Shown here: piece after piece, positions 32,580 to 42,095 of the stretch
Layout: each line of letters starts with the position of its first letter
How positions within the stretch are numbered: position 1 is the stretch's first letter
Source: [Clostridium] citroniae WAL-17108
GTDB taxonomy: Bacteria; Bacillota; Clostridia; Lachnospirales; Lachnospiraceae
Length of the DNA stretch: 64,000 nucleotides
Direction: 5' to 3'
Assembly: GCF_000233455.1 (NCBI RefSeq)
Contig: NZ_JH376421.1
Coordinates: 62,001-126,000, forward strand
The notes under the pieces: model-generated
The model's database searches: none
What the model was told of the DNA's origin: nothing
The model's input: only the letters and a program-made list of their open reading frames with translations
Made by a program: the position numbers and the translations under genes

Positions 32580-34337
32580 ATGCGGGAAAAACAGAAGATG
32601 GGGTTCCAAAAAAAGCTGATGCTTCTTCTGCTGGGCACAATTTTGCTTTCAGGCAGCGTGTTTGCCGCCTTTTATGGAATATCCAGACAGGTGCTGAAAA
32701 AGAATATGATCGCATATTCCGAGGTCTATGTGGACAGCATTACCAGTTCCATCACCAATATGGTGCGGGAGATCGACCGCCTGAGCATGACCTTCCTGCT
32801 TCAGGAGGATATGATCAGAAAGCTGGGGGAACAGATCCCTGAGGACAGCCCCAGGTATGTGGATTACTACAATGAGGTTATGGCTTCCATTGAGCGGATC
32901 CTCAATGTAAGGATCGATGCGGACGGGATCCTCATAGCGGATTCCGGCGGCCGGGTGTTCACCGGGGGCCCCAATGTGCCTTACCGCCAGGGCGTCAACA
33001 TTTCCCAGGAGGAATGGTACCTCACCTTTATGGATGACCCGGAAATGTTCTGTGTCATGCCCCTTCACAAGACCAATGCGGACGAGGTGTTTTCCATTGC
33101 AAGAAAGCTGAGAAGCTACAGCGAGATGAAGATCAACGGGGTGGTCCGGGTGGATATGAAGCGGCGGCTTCTGGACGAGATATGCCGCAAAAACAGGCTG
33201 GACCAGAACAGCGTGGCCCTGTTTGACCGGAAGCAGAATTTGTTCTATCTTTCCGGGACTGACCCGGGCAGCCGGGTCATGGAGGAGATCCAACACAGGC
33301 TGGACAGGGAATCAGGCCCGTTCCAGGTAGTTCTGGGCGGTCAGGCATGGAATATCAGCATGGAACACTCCGACTATCTGGACATGTATGTGGCCTACAT
33401 TGTTCCCCAGGATGTGCTGCTCAGGGATCTCAATGAACTCAGCCGCATTGCCGTCATGCTCCTGGTCCTGGGCGGCGGTCTGGCCGTTGCCCTGGCTGTG
33501 GGCTCCTCCAAGGTGATGAGCCGGGGCGTTTCCAGGGTGATGGAAGGCATCGAAGCCATTGAGCGGGGAAACCTGGATGTGGAGATTCAGGTGGACAGCA
33601 ATGATGAGATCCGAACCATTGCCGCGGGCCTGAACCACATGGCGGGCCGGATCAAAGTACTGATGGAGGAAAAGGCCCAGATTGAGATCAAGAAAAAGGA
33701 AGCGGAGATCATGATGCTCCAGCGCCAGATACGCCCCCATTTTCTTTACAACACCCTGGACGGCATCCGTATGAAGGCATTGCTGAACCAGGACCACGAG
33801 GCGGCTGAAATGATCGAAAAGCTCAGCCTTCTGCTGCGGCGCACAACAGATATGAAAACCGAGTACGTAAAAGTACGGGAAGAGCTGGAGTATGTCACCT
33901 GTTACATAGAACTGCAGAATCTCAGGTTCAGGTACAAGTTCCAGTTGGATGTACAGATTCCGGAGGATGTCATGGACATGATCATCCCTAAATTTTCCCT
34001 GCAGCCTCTCATTGAAAATGCGGTCCATCACGGACTGGAAAAGCGGAGGATGAACCGGCAGATCCGCATCAGTTCCCAGTGCACGGATCAGACCGTGGAT
34101 ATCACGGTGGAGGACAACGGAAAAGGGATCAGCCCCCTGCGGCTGGAAGAAATACGGGCAACCCTGGACCAGCCGGACACGCTGGAAAGCGAGCACATCG
34201 GACTAAACAATATCAACACCCGCCTGAAGCTGTATTACGGAAAGGAATACGGACTGAGAATTGACAGCCAGGAGGGGATAGGAACAGCACTGAGCCTGCA
34301 TCTGCCGCGGGCTTCACAGGATAAGGGGGAAGTATGA
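32580..34337 (+). CDS. Two-component sensor histidine kinase, YesM family
   Basis: A 585-residue membrane kinase. One membrane helix lies at about 12-34 (LMLLLLGTILLSGSVFAAFYG) and another at about 285-307, enclosing an extracellular dCache-like sensor. A HAMP linker (AIERGNLDVEIQVDSNDEI) follows. The phospho-acceptor region MLQRQIRPHFLYNTLDGIRM is the His_kinase signature of YesM/LytS types, and the ATPase has PLIENAVHHGLEKR and VEDNGKGI. The gene overlaps the response regulator start by 4 nt. YesMN systems commonly sense plant cell-wall sugars and activate neighbouring ABC importers; the importer downstream is the likely target. Confidence 0.93.
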   Translation: MREKQKMGFQKKLMLLLLGTILLSGSVFAAFYGISRQVLKKNMIAYSEVYVDSITSSITNMVREIDRLSMTFLLQEDMIRKLGEQIPEDSPRYVDYYNEVMASIERILNVRIDADGILIADSGGRVFTGGPNVPYRQGVNISQEEWYLTFMDDPEMFCVMPLHKTNADEVFSIARKLRSYSEMKINGVVRVDMKRRLLDEICRKNRLDQNSVALFDRKQNLFYLSGTDPGSRVMEEIQHRLDRESGPFQVVLGGQAWNISMEHSDYLDMYVAYIVPQDVLLRDLNELSRIAVMLLVLGGGLAVALAVGSSKVMSRGVSRVMEGIEAIERGNLDVEIQVDSNDEIRTIAAGLNHMAGRIKVLMEEKAQIEIKKKEAEIMMLQRQIRPHFLYNTLDGIRMKALLNQDHEAAEMIEKLSLLLRRTTDMKTEYVKVREELEYVTCYIELQNLRFRYKFQLDVQIPEDVMDMIIPKFSLQPLIENAVHHGLEKRRMNRQIRISSQCTDQTVDITVEDNGKGISPLRLEEIRATLDQPDTLESEHIGLNNINTRLKLYYGKEYGLRIDSQEGIGTALSLHLPRASQDKGEV

Positions 34338-36043
34338 ACATGTACAAAGTGGTTTTAGTGGATGATGAGGAGCTGATCATTGAAGGAATGAAGCAGCTGG
34401 TGGACTGGGAATCCCTGGGATGCCGGATCGAAGGGGCTGCCTATGATGGGGATGAGGCCCTTGACATCATCAATGAGACGGAACCGGATATCATTATTAC
34501 GGACATCCGCATGCCGTCCATGAACGGACTGGAAATGATCGACCATGTAAAGGAACAGTTTCCTGATGTGGTGATCATGATCATGAGCGGTTACAGTGAC
34601 TTTGAATACGCACAGAAAGCGCTGGAAAAAGGCGCTGCCTGCTATATGCTAAAGCCTGTGCTGGAAAAGGATCTGCGGGAGAGGATCCTTCAGGCGGTAA
34701 AAAAACTGGATGAAAAACGCCTGCAGAAACAAAAGGAGGAGGAGGCCACGGTCCGCCTCTACCACCTGAAACGCGGGGCCAAGGAGAATTTTCTGCGCAA
34801 GCTGCTGAGGGAAGACCTCTCCCCTTCCCATATCCTGCATATGTGGGAAAACATGGAACTGTGTCCTCCCAAATCCATGGCCATGGTGGCCCTGCTGGAT
34901 ACGGACATTCCCCTTCGGGACACGGAACAGGCCGTTATCAAGTTTGCTATTGACAATATGATCGAGGAGATCTGCCTGGAGGCGGGCAGCTGCGAGTGCG
35001 TTTCCCTGGGCAATGAAACTTCCGCCATCCTGTTTCTGTATACCCCCTCCATCCATCTCCCCTCCATCCATGATCCTTCCCTCCATGACCCTTCTCTCCA
35101 TGCTCCTTCTCTCCATGCTCCTTCCTCCCATGAGGTACAGAGCCATGGGCAGACACGGGAAAGGGCGGAGGATTCCTTTCAGTCCGTTATTTCCCGTCTC
35201 CTTGACACCGTAAAACAGTTCTGCCGCGTACCCATGTCAGCCGGGATCAGCAGCGGGGTTACATTTCCGGACAATGTGCGCACCGCCTATACAGAGGCTG
35301 AAAAAGCCCTGGAGCGCCGTTTTTATGAATCCGGGGAAACCGGTATTTACCAGGGAGGCATTCAAAGAGGCGGAAAAAGGGAGGATGTGGATTACAAGGA
35401 ATTGCTGGAATGGAAAGAAAAACTGCTGGACGCGGTACAGCACCGGGAACAGAAAAATGCCATGGTCCGCTTGGGCCGTTTCTGTCACGGTATGTTTGAC
35501 GGAATGGGCATGGAGAGGGAGGGCATCTACACGGAGATCATCCGGCTGCTTACGGATTACCAGGGTATCCTGCTCCAGCACCAGATTGAAAACGGAGCCT
35601 ACGACACATCCCAGATCTTCCAGCCCGATTATCTGTATCAGTTTAAGACCTCGGGGGAACTGCGCCGCTGGCTGGAGACTGTCACGGAACAGATCATAGC
35701 GTTCCTGGGGCAGGAGTCCCTGGAAGCCTCCACCCGTCTCATTGACCGGATGAAGCATTACATTTCCCAGAATTACCAGACAGTGACCAGGCAAAAGGCC
35801 GCTGATTACTTTTTCCTGAACCCCTCCTACCTGAGCCAGCTGTTTAAATCCGAGACAGGAGAAGCGTTTACCGACTATGTGACCCAGGTACGCATGGAGG
35901 AAGCCAGACGGCTGCTGTCCACAACGGATCACAAGATACAGTACATAGCGGAACTGGTGGGTTATACATCCAACCAGCACTTTACCCGTACCTTTAAAAA
36001 GTACGCGGGCATGCTCCCGGTGGAATACCGGAAACACAAATAA
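34334..36043 (+). CDS. Two-component response regulator, YesN/AraC family
   Basis: A 569-residue regulator. The N-terminal receiver domain (residues 4-120) has the acidic pocket VDDEE and phospho-acceptor Asp in IIITDIRMPSMNG, with KPV lysine in YMLKPVLEKDLRE. The middle part is helical and poorly conserved. The C-terminal AraC HTH (about 465-565) includes AADYFFLNPSYLSQLFKSETGEAF and IAELVGYTSNQHFTRTFKKYAG. Between them, at about residues 238-267, is a six-fold Pro-Ser-Leu/Ile-His-x repeat not usual in the family. ATG overlaps the kinase stop. Confidence 0.92.
   Translation: MNMYKVVLVDDEELIIEGMKQLVDWESLGCRIEGAAYDGDEALDIINETEPDIIITDIRMPSMNGLEMIDHVKEQFPDVVIMIMSGYSDFEYAQKALEKGAACYMLKPVLEKDLRERILQAVKKLDEKRLQKQKEEEATVRLYHLKRGAKENFLRKLLREDLSPSHILHMWENMELCPPKSMAMVALLDTDIPLRDTEQAVIKFAIDNMIEEICLEAGSCECVSLGNETSAILFLYTPSIHLPSIHDPSLHDPSLHAPSLHAPSSHEVQSHGQTRERAEDSFQSVISRLLDTVKQFCRVPMSAGISSGVTFPDNVRTAYTEAEKALERRFYESGETGIYQGGIQRGGKREDVDYKELLEWKEKLLDAVQHREQKNAMVRLGRFCHGMFDGMGMEREGIYTEIIRLLTDYQGILLQHQIENGAYDTSQIFQPDYLYQFKTSGELRRWLETVTEQIIAFLGQESLEASTRLIDRMKHYISQNYQTVTRQKAADYFFLNPSYLSQLFKSETGEAFTDYVTQVRMEEARRLLSTTDHKIQYIAELVGYTSNQHFTRTFKKYAGMLPVEYRKHK
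35045..35134 (+). repeat. Six 15-nt tandem units in the response regulator gene
   Basis: Units of the form CCTTCTCTCCATGCT encode PSIHL, PSIHD, PSLHD, PSLHA, PSLHA, PSSHE. Two central units are identical and the outer ones diverge. The repeat is in frame and lies in an interdomain region. Confidence 0.92.
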
Positions 36044-36078
36044 GACCTAACAAAAAGTTAAAACCATATAATCTCAGG

Positions 36079-36109
36079 TTCACAAAAGGGTTTTTCAATC
36101 CGATATAAT
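36079..36109 (+). promoter_or_regulatory. Candidate promoter for the binding-protein operon
   Basis: TATAAT at 36104-36109, 29 bp before the start, with a weak -35 (TTCACA, 19 nt). A second TATAAT is at 36067-36072. The weak -35 fits dependence on the AraC-type regulator encoded just upstream. Confidence 0.4.
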
Positions 36110-36138
36110 GTCACTATCAAATATAAGGAGAGGGAGTT

Positions 36139-37551
36139 ATGAAAAACCTAAAAAGAATCACCATTCTTGCCATGGCCGGGGCAATGGCATTTACCACCGC
36201 CGGATGCGGCAGCACATCTTCCAACAGCACAAAATCAGGTTCCGAGGCAGGGACAGCCGGAAGTTCGGCAGGAAGCTCTGCAGCGTCTGGAGAGACCACG
36301 GAAATACGAATCTGGACCAAGGGAAGCGGCCCGGATGAGGGCATCCAGAAACTGATCGAATCCTTTAACGAGTCACAAAGTGAAGTCCATGCCACCTATG
36401 AATATTATGGAGAAAACTATTCCAGCGTGGTACAGATGGCCATCTCCGGGGATTCAGCCCCCGATATTCTGGAATGCAGCGGCGGCATCACGGTCCAGAC
36501 CCTGGCAAAGCAGGGACAGATCGTTCCCGTGGATGACTGCATCACGGATGAGATAAAGGAAAACTACAACCCCAGCGCATTTACACCAGAGGAGTTCTAT
36601 CTCAACGGCGAACTCTACTCCGTACCGGTACGTGTCAGCGCCTACCGTCTGCTGTACAACAAAGACCTTTTTGAGAAGGCGGGTTTAAATCCTGAGGAAC
36701 CGCCAAAAACCCTGGAGGAAATGCGGGAATATGCCAAGAAGATCACCGAGACAGGCGGCGGGGAAGCATACGGCTTCGGGCTGCCTCTGGGCGTGGCCCA
36801 GATCTGGGAACGTGTGATCGACCCCATTCTCTACGCCACCAGCGATGTACAGCGTTACGGATGGAACAATGCCACCAAGTCCTATGACTTTGGCTCCAAC
36901 AAGGATTACTTTAACTTCTATGTGGATATGATGAAGGACGGCTCCCTGTTCCCAGGATACCTGACACTGGGAATCGACACCCTGAGGGCCAACTTTGCAG
37001 CGGGGACCATTGGAATGTATATTGACGGAACCTGGATGCCCGGAAGCTACGCAACCCAGATGGATGCAAAATGCAACTGGGATTCAGCACCCCTTCCCGT
37101 ATTTGAAAGCGATACTGCCGACAAGTACTGGGCAGAGGGCGGCGTAAACTGGGTTGTGGGCAACGGCAAAAACGTGGAGGCTGCCAAGAAGTTCTACACC
37201 TACTGGCTGTCCAACCAGACCATTGCCAACCAGTACATGCCGGTTCCCAGAAATGACAACCGCGCCAATGACCTGGATTCCCTGGGCATCGAGGATCTGA
37301 ACCTGCAGGGTGTGGAGTACAGCTTTAAGACAGATGACCTGGATATCCCTAAATTTGAACCTCACAAATTCATCAGCCTGGAGGGTGATGACCGTAACAC
37401 GGTATTCACCAACCTGTTTGCCAAGGCTGCTGAGGGAGCCGATATTTCGGCTGACCTGGATGCGGCCGTGGAAGACCTGAACCAGCGCTATACATTAGGC
37501 CTGGAGGACGCCATTGCCAGCGGATCCATTGATGAGAGCAGCGTGAAATAG
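36139..37551 (+). CDS. ABC sugar transporter substrate-binding lipoprotein
   Basis: A 470-residue family 1 extracellular binding protein. Signal peptide ends with the lipobox TAGC; a Ser/Gly/Ala linker precedes the mature start EIRIWTKGSGPDEGI. Further features are SAPDILECSGGITVQTL and a C-lobe with GGVNWVVGNGKNVEAAKKF. GGAGAGGGAGTT precedes the ATG. It is the first gene of a binding protein - permease - permease - GH94 unit and is probably regulated by the YesMN pair. Ligand is likely a beta-gluco-oligosaccharide, inferred from GH94. Confidence 0.9.
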   Translation: MKNLKRITILAMAGAMAFTTAGCGSTSSNSTKSGSEAGTAGSSAGSSAASGETTEIRIWTKGSGPDEGIQKLIESFNESQSEVHATYEYYGENYSSVVQMAISGDSAPDILECSGGITVQTLAKQGQIVPVDDCITDEIKENYNPSAFTPEEFYLNGELYSVPVRVSAYRLLYNKDLFEKAGLNPEEPPKTLEEMREYAKKITETGGGEAYGFGLPLGVAQIWERVIDPILYATSDVQRYGWNNATKSYDFGSNKDYFNFYVDMMKDGSLFPGYLTLGIDTLRANFAAGTIGMYIDGTWMPGSYATQMDAKCNWDSAPLPVFESDTADKYWAEGGVNWVVGNGKNVEAAKKFYTYWLSNQTIANQYMPVPRNDNRANDLDSLGIEDLNLQGVEYSFKTDDLDIPKFEPHKFISLEGDDRNTVFTNLFAKAAEGADISADLDAAVEDLNQRYTLGLEDAIASGSIDESSVK

Positions 37552-37559
37552 GAGAAAGC

Positions 37560-37602
37560 AGGGCTGCTGTAAAATGTAATGTTTTGCAGCAGCTCTATTT
37601 TT
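37560..37602 (+). terminator. Attenuator-like terminator between binding-protein and permease genes
   Basis: AGGGCTGCTGTAAAA and TTTTGCAGCAGCTCT form a 15-bp stem with two G-T pairs, then ATTTTT. It starts 9 bp after the binding-protein stop, so permease genes would be reached by read-through. Confidence 0.75.
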
Positions 37603-37633
37603 GACCAAAATTCAGAAAGGATAGGTAAAAAAA

Positions 37634-38545
37634 GTGAAAACTGCCGGAACAAATAAGGGTTTCCTGGCCCGTCTGGGCAAATATAAACAGCCGTATCTGA
37701 TGATGTCCCCCACCATCCTCATGGTAATACTGTTTGGAGTGTATCCGCTGCTGTACGTACTGTATTACAGCTTTTTCAAATATGACGGTTTTTCCCCCGC
37801 CGTGTTCGTGGGGCTAAGAAACTACACGCGCCTGTTTAAGGACGCGACCTACTGGAACTCGGTGATCAACACACTGCAGATGGGTGTTGCCATCCCGCTG
37901 GTGCAGATCCCCTGCTCACTGCTGCTGGCCGTGCTGTTAAACCAGCGGTTCAAAGGCCAGAGCCTGGCCAGGGCAATCATCTTTGTACCCAATATCACAA
38001 GTACTGCCATCATGGCAATCGTATTTTATTTTATGTTCGCCTCCTACAACGGAATTATCAACGGTGTGCTGATCAAAATGGGCCTGATCGAAAAAGCCAT
38101 TGAATGGTTCGGCAACGGAACCATGGCCAAGATCGTCATTGTGCTCTTTTGTACCTGGAGCGGCGTGGGATTTTACATGGTATTGTTTTTATCAGCCCTT
38201 CAGAGCATCCCATCCGATGTATACGAAAGCGCCAGGGTGGACGGGGCCAACAAGATCCAGACCTTTTTCAGGATCACCATCCCAATGATGGGAAGCATGT
38301 TCCAGACCATCACGGCCCTGTGCATCATGAACGCGCTGAAGCTGTTTGACTCCGTAAAAGCCCTGACCAACGGAGGTCCGGGAAATTCCACGGAAGTCAT
38401 GACCATGTACATCTACAGATACTTTTTTGAGACCATGGGCACTGCCCAGCAGGGTTATGCCTCTGCCATCAGTATCCTGTCCACGGTGCTGGTTATGTTC
38501 ATTACGCTGCTCTATATCCGCGCCACCAAAAACATGAATTACTAG
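37634..38545 (+). CDS. ABC sugar transporter permease (MalF/UgpA type)
   Basis: A 303-residue six-segment permease beginning at GTG behind AAAGGATAGG. EAA loop YESARVDGANKIQTFFRITIP and TNGGPGNSTEVMTMYIYRY are clear family marks. Works with the next permease and a shared ATPase not encoded here. Confidence 0.92.
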   Translation: MKTAGTNKGFLARLGKYKQPYLMMSPTILMVILFGVYPLLYVLYYSFFKYDGFSPAVFVGLRNYTRLFKDATYWNSVINTLQMGVAIPLVQIPCSLLLAVLLNQRFKGQSLARAIIFVPNITSTAIMAIVFYFMFASYNGIINGVLIKMGLIEKAIEWFGNGTMAKIVIVLFCTWSGVGFYMVLFLSALQSIPSDVYESARVDGANKIQTFFRITIPMMGSMFQTITALCIMNALKLFDSVKALTNGGPGNSTEVMTMYIYRYFFETMGTAQQGYASAISILSTVLVMFITLLYIRATKNMNY

Positions 38546-38556
38546 GAGGGATCTTC

Positions 38557-39405
38557 ATGTCGAAAAAAGCAAACCACAGAAGAGATATGATCTTATTATA
38601 CGCCCTGCTGGCAGTCATCATTTTCCTGCTGGTATTTCCGCTGGTATACGCAGTGGGCGGTTCCTTTAAATCCACAGAGGAATTCCTGTTAGGCGGTCTT
38701 AAGATATTTCCGGAAACATGGCGTCCCGAGAACTATATGAAAGCCTGGAAGCAGGCCAACTTTGCCAGATACACCTTAAACAGCGTGTTCTTTGCCGTGG
38801 CATCGGTGATCGGTATCATCATCACATCCTCCATGACAGGATATGCCATGTCCAGGTGCGATTTCCCGGGCAAAAAACTGCTCACCGGCACCTTTGGCTT
38901 TATGATGTTCCTGATCGGGGCAGTTACCCTATTCCCTATTTTCCAGCTCTGCCGCAAGCTCGGGCTTCTGGATTCCATCTGGGGAATGGTCATCACCCAG
39001 ATCGCAACCGCCCAGCCCTTTTACTGTATCCTGGTCATGGGATACTGCAACGGGATCTCCAAGGAGATAGACGAGGCGGCTACCATTGACGGCGCCAGCT
39101 TCTTTAAGGTCTATACCACGATCCTGATGCCCATCATGAAACCCATCCTTGCAACCACCGGTATCCTGGCCTTCAGGGATACATGGAACAACTATATGAT
39201 GCCCCTGGCATTTACCCTGTCCCGCTCCGAACTGCGTCCCCTGACAGTGGGCGTGGTGCTGCTCAAGGACCAGGGTGACGGCGTGGCTGCATGGAGTACC
39301 ATGCTGGCCGGAACCGTAATGTCCATTGTCCCCATACTGATCGTCTATCTGTTTCTGAACCGGTATTTTATCGAGGGGATCACCGCAGGAGCGATCAAAG
39401 GGTAA
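38557..39405 (+). CDS. ABC sugar transporter permease (MalG/AraQ type)
   Basis: A 282-residue six-segment permease. EAA loop DEAATIDGASFFKVYTTILMP and the usual ending RYFIEGITAGAIKG are present. It lies 11 bp after the partner permease, with AGGAGG before its ATG. Confidence 0.93.
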   Translation: MSKKANHRRDMILLYALLAVIIFLLVFPLVYAVGGSFKSTEEFLLGGLKIFPETWRPENYMKAWKQANFARYTLNSVFFAVASVIGIIITSSMTGYAMSRCDFPGKKLLTGTFGFMMFLIGAVTLFPIFQLCRKLGLLDSIWGMVITQIATAQPFYCILVMGYCNGISKEIDEAATIDGASFFKVYTTILMPIMKPILATTGILAFRDTWNNYMMPLAFTLSRSELRPLTVGVVLLKDQGDGVAAWSTMLAGTVMSIVPILIVYLFLNRYFIEGITAGAIKG

Positions 39406-39446
39406 TGCACAAAGGGTTATGGCCCGGAAGGAGATAGTATAAACAC

Positions 39447-41729
39447 ATGAAAGAATACGGATATTTCAGAAACCAGGGCAGCGAGTTTGTCATTACCACC
39501 CCCCATACGCCCCGCCACTGGTACAACTACCTATATAATGACAGCTATATAACATTTACCTCCCAGGTGGGCTACGGCGAAAGCCTGATCCAGGGACATC
39601 TGGGACGGCGGATCCTGCTGGCGGACAGCCGCCAGGTCTATATCCTGGACACGGAAAGCAGCCAATACTGGACTGCCAACGGACTGCCCGTAAAAAAGGA
39701 ATACCAGGATTTTTCCTGTGTGCACGGAATCGGTTATACGGAGATATTCTCCCAATATATGGGTATTTCCAGCAGTTTCCGCATCTTTGTGCCTCAGGAT
39801 GCCAATGAGGAGATATGGAGCATCAAAGTAAAAAATACATCCAACCGAATCCGTACCATCAAAGTCATCCCCTACGCCAAGACTGAGACCGATGGTGTGT
39901 ACCGCCCCCAGGGCTACAACGTGGACACAGCCGGTTTCCGGCCTGAATTAAACGGGGTTGCCACCCGCTCCTATGCCAAGATCCAGTCGGAAAACTTCCA
40001 GGAAGTTTCCGCCTACTTCCTGGCAGACCGCGAGGTAAGCGGATATGATACAAGAAAGAACGCTTTTATCGGAACCTACGGCAATGAACAGGAGCCTGAC
40101 GCCCTGGCAATGGGCGGATGTACGGGAAGCTGCTGCATTGGGGAAAAGATCTGTCTGGCCCTTGAACACACCGTTACCCTTAAGCCCGGAGAAGAGGCCC
40201 AGTTCCATTACGCACTGGGCGTGGCCCTAGCCTCCGGTGAACTGGAGGAAGCCGCCCGCAGAAACAATGCCCGGACCGTGGAGCAGAGACTCATGGATGT
40301 CAGGGAGCAGTATGCCGCACAGGAAAAGGGCGTAACCATCCGCACCCCTGACGAGTCCCTTAACTGCCTCATCAACTTCTGGACCAAGCACCAGACCAAC
40401 ATGGGCAGCCGCTGGGCCAGGGTGCGCCACAACGGATACAGGGACATGGTAAGCGACAGCGAATGCCTGGCTTCCTTTAACCCGCAGCTGGCCTGGGAAC
40501 GTTTCAAGCGTGCCCTGACCTTTCAGTACAGCAATGGGTATGCTCCCAGAACCTGGCTGGACGGGGAGATACGTGACAACAACTTTGCAGACTGCGCGGT
40601 ATGGATCCCCATGGCTGCGGCTTCCATCATTGAGGAACTGGGCGATGTCAAATGCCTGGAGGAATCCGTGCCCTTTAATGACGGTTCAGAAGCCAGCGTC
40701 TATGAGCATGTAAAACGCGCCGTGGATTTTCTCTGGGATTTCCGGGGAATCCATGGGCTGGTCAAATTATGGGGCGGTGACTGGAATGATATGATGAACC
40801 AGGCCGGATTAGAGGGAAAAGGCTCCAGCGTCTGGCTTTCCCTTGCGTGGTGCCGGGCCAATGAGAGATTCGGCGCCCTGGCCCTGGCCCTTGACAGGAA
40901 AGAAGACTTGTTCTTCTCCCGGCTCCGCGGCCAGGAAATGAAGGATATCATAAACGAGACAGGATGGGACGGTGAATACTACATCGATGCCTTTAATGAC
41001 CAGGGCGAGCCTCTGGGCTCCATGTCCTGCCGGGAGGGAAAGATCTATCTGATCCCCCAGCTCTGGGCAGTCCTGGCCCAGGTTGCCGAGGGTGAGAGAA
41101 AGCAGAAGATAATGGATGCCGTGGACAAATACCTGGAAACCGATCTGGGGACCCTGGTATCCTGGCCCTCCTACCACAGCTATGTGGATACCATTGGCCA
41201 GATGACCCAGAAACCCGCAGGCGTCCATGAAAACGGGGGCGTTTACCTCCATCCCTGCTGCTGGAAGCTGGCTGTGGACAGTATGCAAAAGGACAACCAA
41301 AAGGTACAGATGGGTCTTCAAAAGATCCTTCCCTTCCACCATGAATACCATAAAAAATACTGTGAGCCCTACATTATGTGCAACTCCTATTTTACAGAGG
41401 AGACAGGCTACCGTCTGGGAACGGCGGGACAGACCTGGCGGAGTGCAACCGGAGCCTGGCTGACCAAGGCCCTGTTCCAATACGTCCTTGGCCTCAAAGC
41501 CGAAATCCCCGGCCTGCGCCTGGAGCCATGCCTGCCGCCGGACTGGAAGGAATGCTCTGTCACAAAGGAGTTCCGGGGAGCGGTTTACAACATCCGCTAT
41601 ACCCAGACCGAGGACCACGGATGCAACCGGATCGCTTCTGTTATGGTTAACGGGTCCCCCTGGACAGAGCCTTATCTTCCATGTGGATCCGGGATGGTAT
41701 ATGAGGTGGATGTAAGGTTGGTGAAGTAA
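39447..41729 (+). CDS. GH94-family glycoside phosphorylase (cellobiose phosphorylase type)
   Basis: A 760-residue cytoplasmic enzyme that uses phosphate to cleave a beta-glucosidic bond, yielding sugar 1-phosphate. The N-terminal beta-sandwich starts YGYFRNQGSEFVITTPHTP. The (alpha/alpha)6 barrel holds GYRDMVSDSECL, WLDGEIRDNNFADCAVWIP and the catalytic-acid loop LWGGDWNDMMN (most relatives have WNDGMN). The late YRLGTAGQTWRSATGAWL contains phosphate-site residues. Length suits cellobiose, cellodextrin or related phosphorylases; the exact disaccharide cannot be read from sequence. Last gene of the ABC unit, so oligosaccharide uptake and phosphorolysis are coupled. Confidence 0.9.
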   Translation: MKEYGYFRNQGSEFVITTPHTPRHWYNYLYNDSYITFTSQVGYGESLIQGHLGRRILLADSRQVYILDTESSQYWTANGLPVKKEYQDFSCVHGIGYTEIFSQYMGISSSFRIFVPQDANEEIWSIKVKNTSNRIRTIKVIPYAKTETDGVYRPQGYNVDTAGFRPELNGVATRSYAKIQSENFQEVSAYFLADREVSGYDTRKNAFIGTYGNEQEPDALAMGGCTGSCCIGEKICLALEHTVTLKPGEEAQFHYALGVALASGELEEAARRNNARTVEQRLMDVREQYAAQEKGVTIRTPDESLNCLINFWTKHQTNMGSRWARVRHNGYRDMVSDSECLASFNPQLAWERFKRALTFQYSNGYAPRTWLDGEIRDNNFADCAVWIPMAAASIIEELGDVKCLEESVPFNDGSEASVYEHVKRAVDFLWDFRGIHGLVKLWGGDWNDMMNQAGLEGKGSSVWLSLAWCRANERFGALALALDRKEDLFFSRLRGQEMKDIINETGWDGEYYIDAFNDQGEPLGSMSCREGKIYLIPQLWAVLAQVAEGERKQKIMDAVDKYLETDLGTLVSWPSYHSYVDTIGQMTQKPAGVHENGGVYLHPCCWKLAVDSMQKDNQKVQMGLQKILPFHHEYHKKYCEPYIMCNSYFTEETGYRLGTAGQTWRSATGAWLTKALFQYVLGLKAEIPGLRLEPCLPPDWKECSVTKEFRGAVYNIRYTQTEDHGCNRIASVMVNGSPWTEPYLPCGSGMVYEVDVRLVK

Positions 41730-41746
41730 CGGCTGATCCCATGTGA

Positions 41747-42010
41747 TCAAGACCACCAAAGCCTCCCTGGCATCACCTGCACTACATGTTTTCCGGTCCG
41801 GATGGGATGAAATCTGACAACATACGGCGCTATGCTCTCAGCAAGGAGAATAGCGCCCATACATATTAAAAGCCGGCCTTCTTTAATTACATAAGCAATG
41901 TAAGCCGACATCTCTCTGTCCGGGTACATCCTTTTCAGAACGGTTTCATACTGATTCAGAGTATGGATAGAACCACAGTTTAGCACCTCCTCCAGAAACC
42001 TGTCATACAT
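41747..42010 (-). CDS. Hypothetical small protein
   Basis: A possible 87-residue protein starting MYDRFLEEVLNCGSIHTLNQ, with a GGAGAAAG ribosome site. It has one moderately hydrophobic stretch (LLICMGAILLAESIAPYVV) and no family I recognise. It lies just downstream of a strong terminator and is convergent with GH94, so its expression is uncertain. The frame extends 16 codons further up into the terminator hairpin, which argues for the inner start. May not be a real gene. Confidence 0.35.
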   Translation of the reverse strand: MYDRFLEEVLNCGSIHTLNQYETVLKRMYPDREMSAYIAYVIKEGRLLICMGAILLAESIAPYVVRFHPIRTGKHVVQVMPGRLWWS

Positions 42011-42027
42011 CTTCTCTTTCTCCAACA

Positions 42028-42076
42028 GAAAACAAACAAAACCCATCAGAGAAATCACGCTTCTCCAATGGGTTTT
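42028..42076 (-). terminator. Terminator of the racemase-TRAP-BKACE-DUF1537 unit
   Basis: AAAACCCAT (42038-42046) and ATGGGTTTT (42068-42076) pair, with an inner GAGAA / TTCTC stem. On the minus strand TTTTGTTTGTTTTC follows. It lies about 20 bp after the DUF1537 stop. Confidence 0.8.
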
Positions 42077-42095
42077 AACTTCTTTATATATCTTA

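Noticed and set aside
33312..34196. A 294-codon minus-strand frame opposite the histidine kinase
   Set aside because: The kinase frame carries all expected motifs; the opposite frame is His/Gln/Leu-rich without a family match.
35045..35134. Tandem repeat resembling a tiny CRISPR array
   Set aside because: Units are contiguous 15-nt coding repeats without spacers, in frame with a response regulator.
40809..41759. A 316-codon minus-strand frame opposite the GH94 gene
   Set aside because: It is the antisense shadow of the well-supported phosphorylase and shows no domain.
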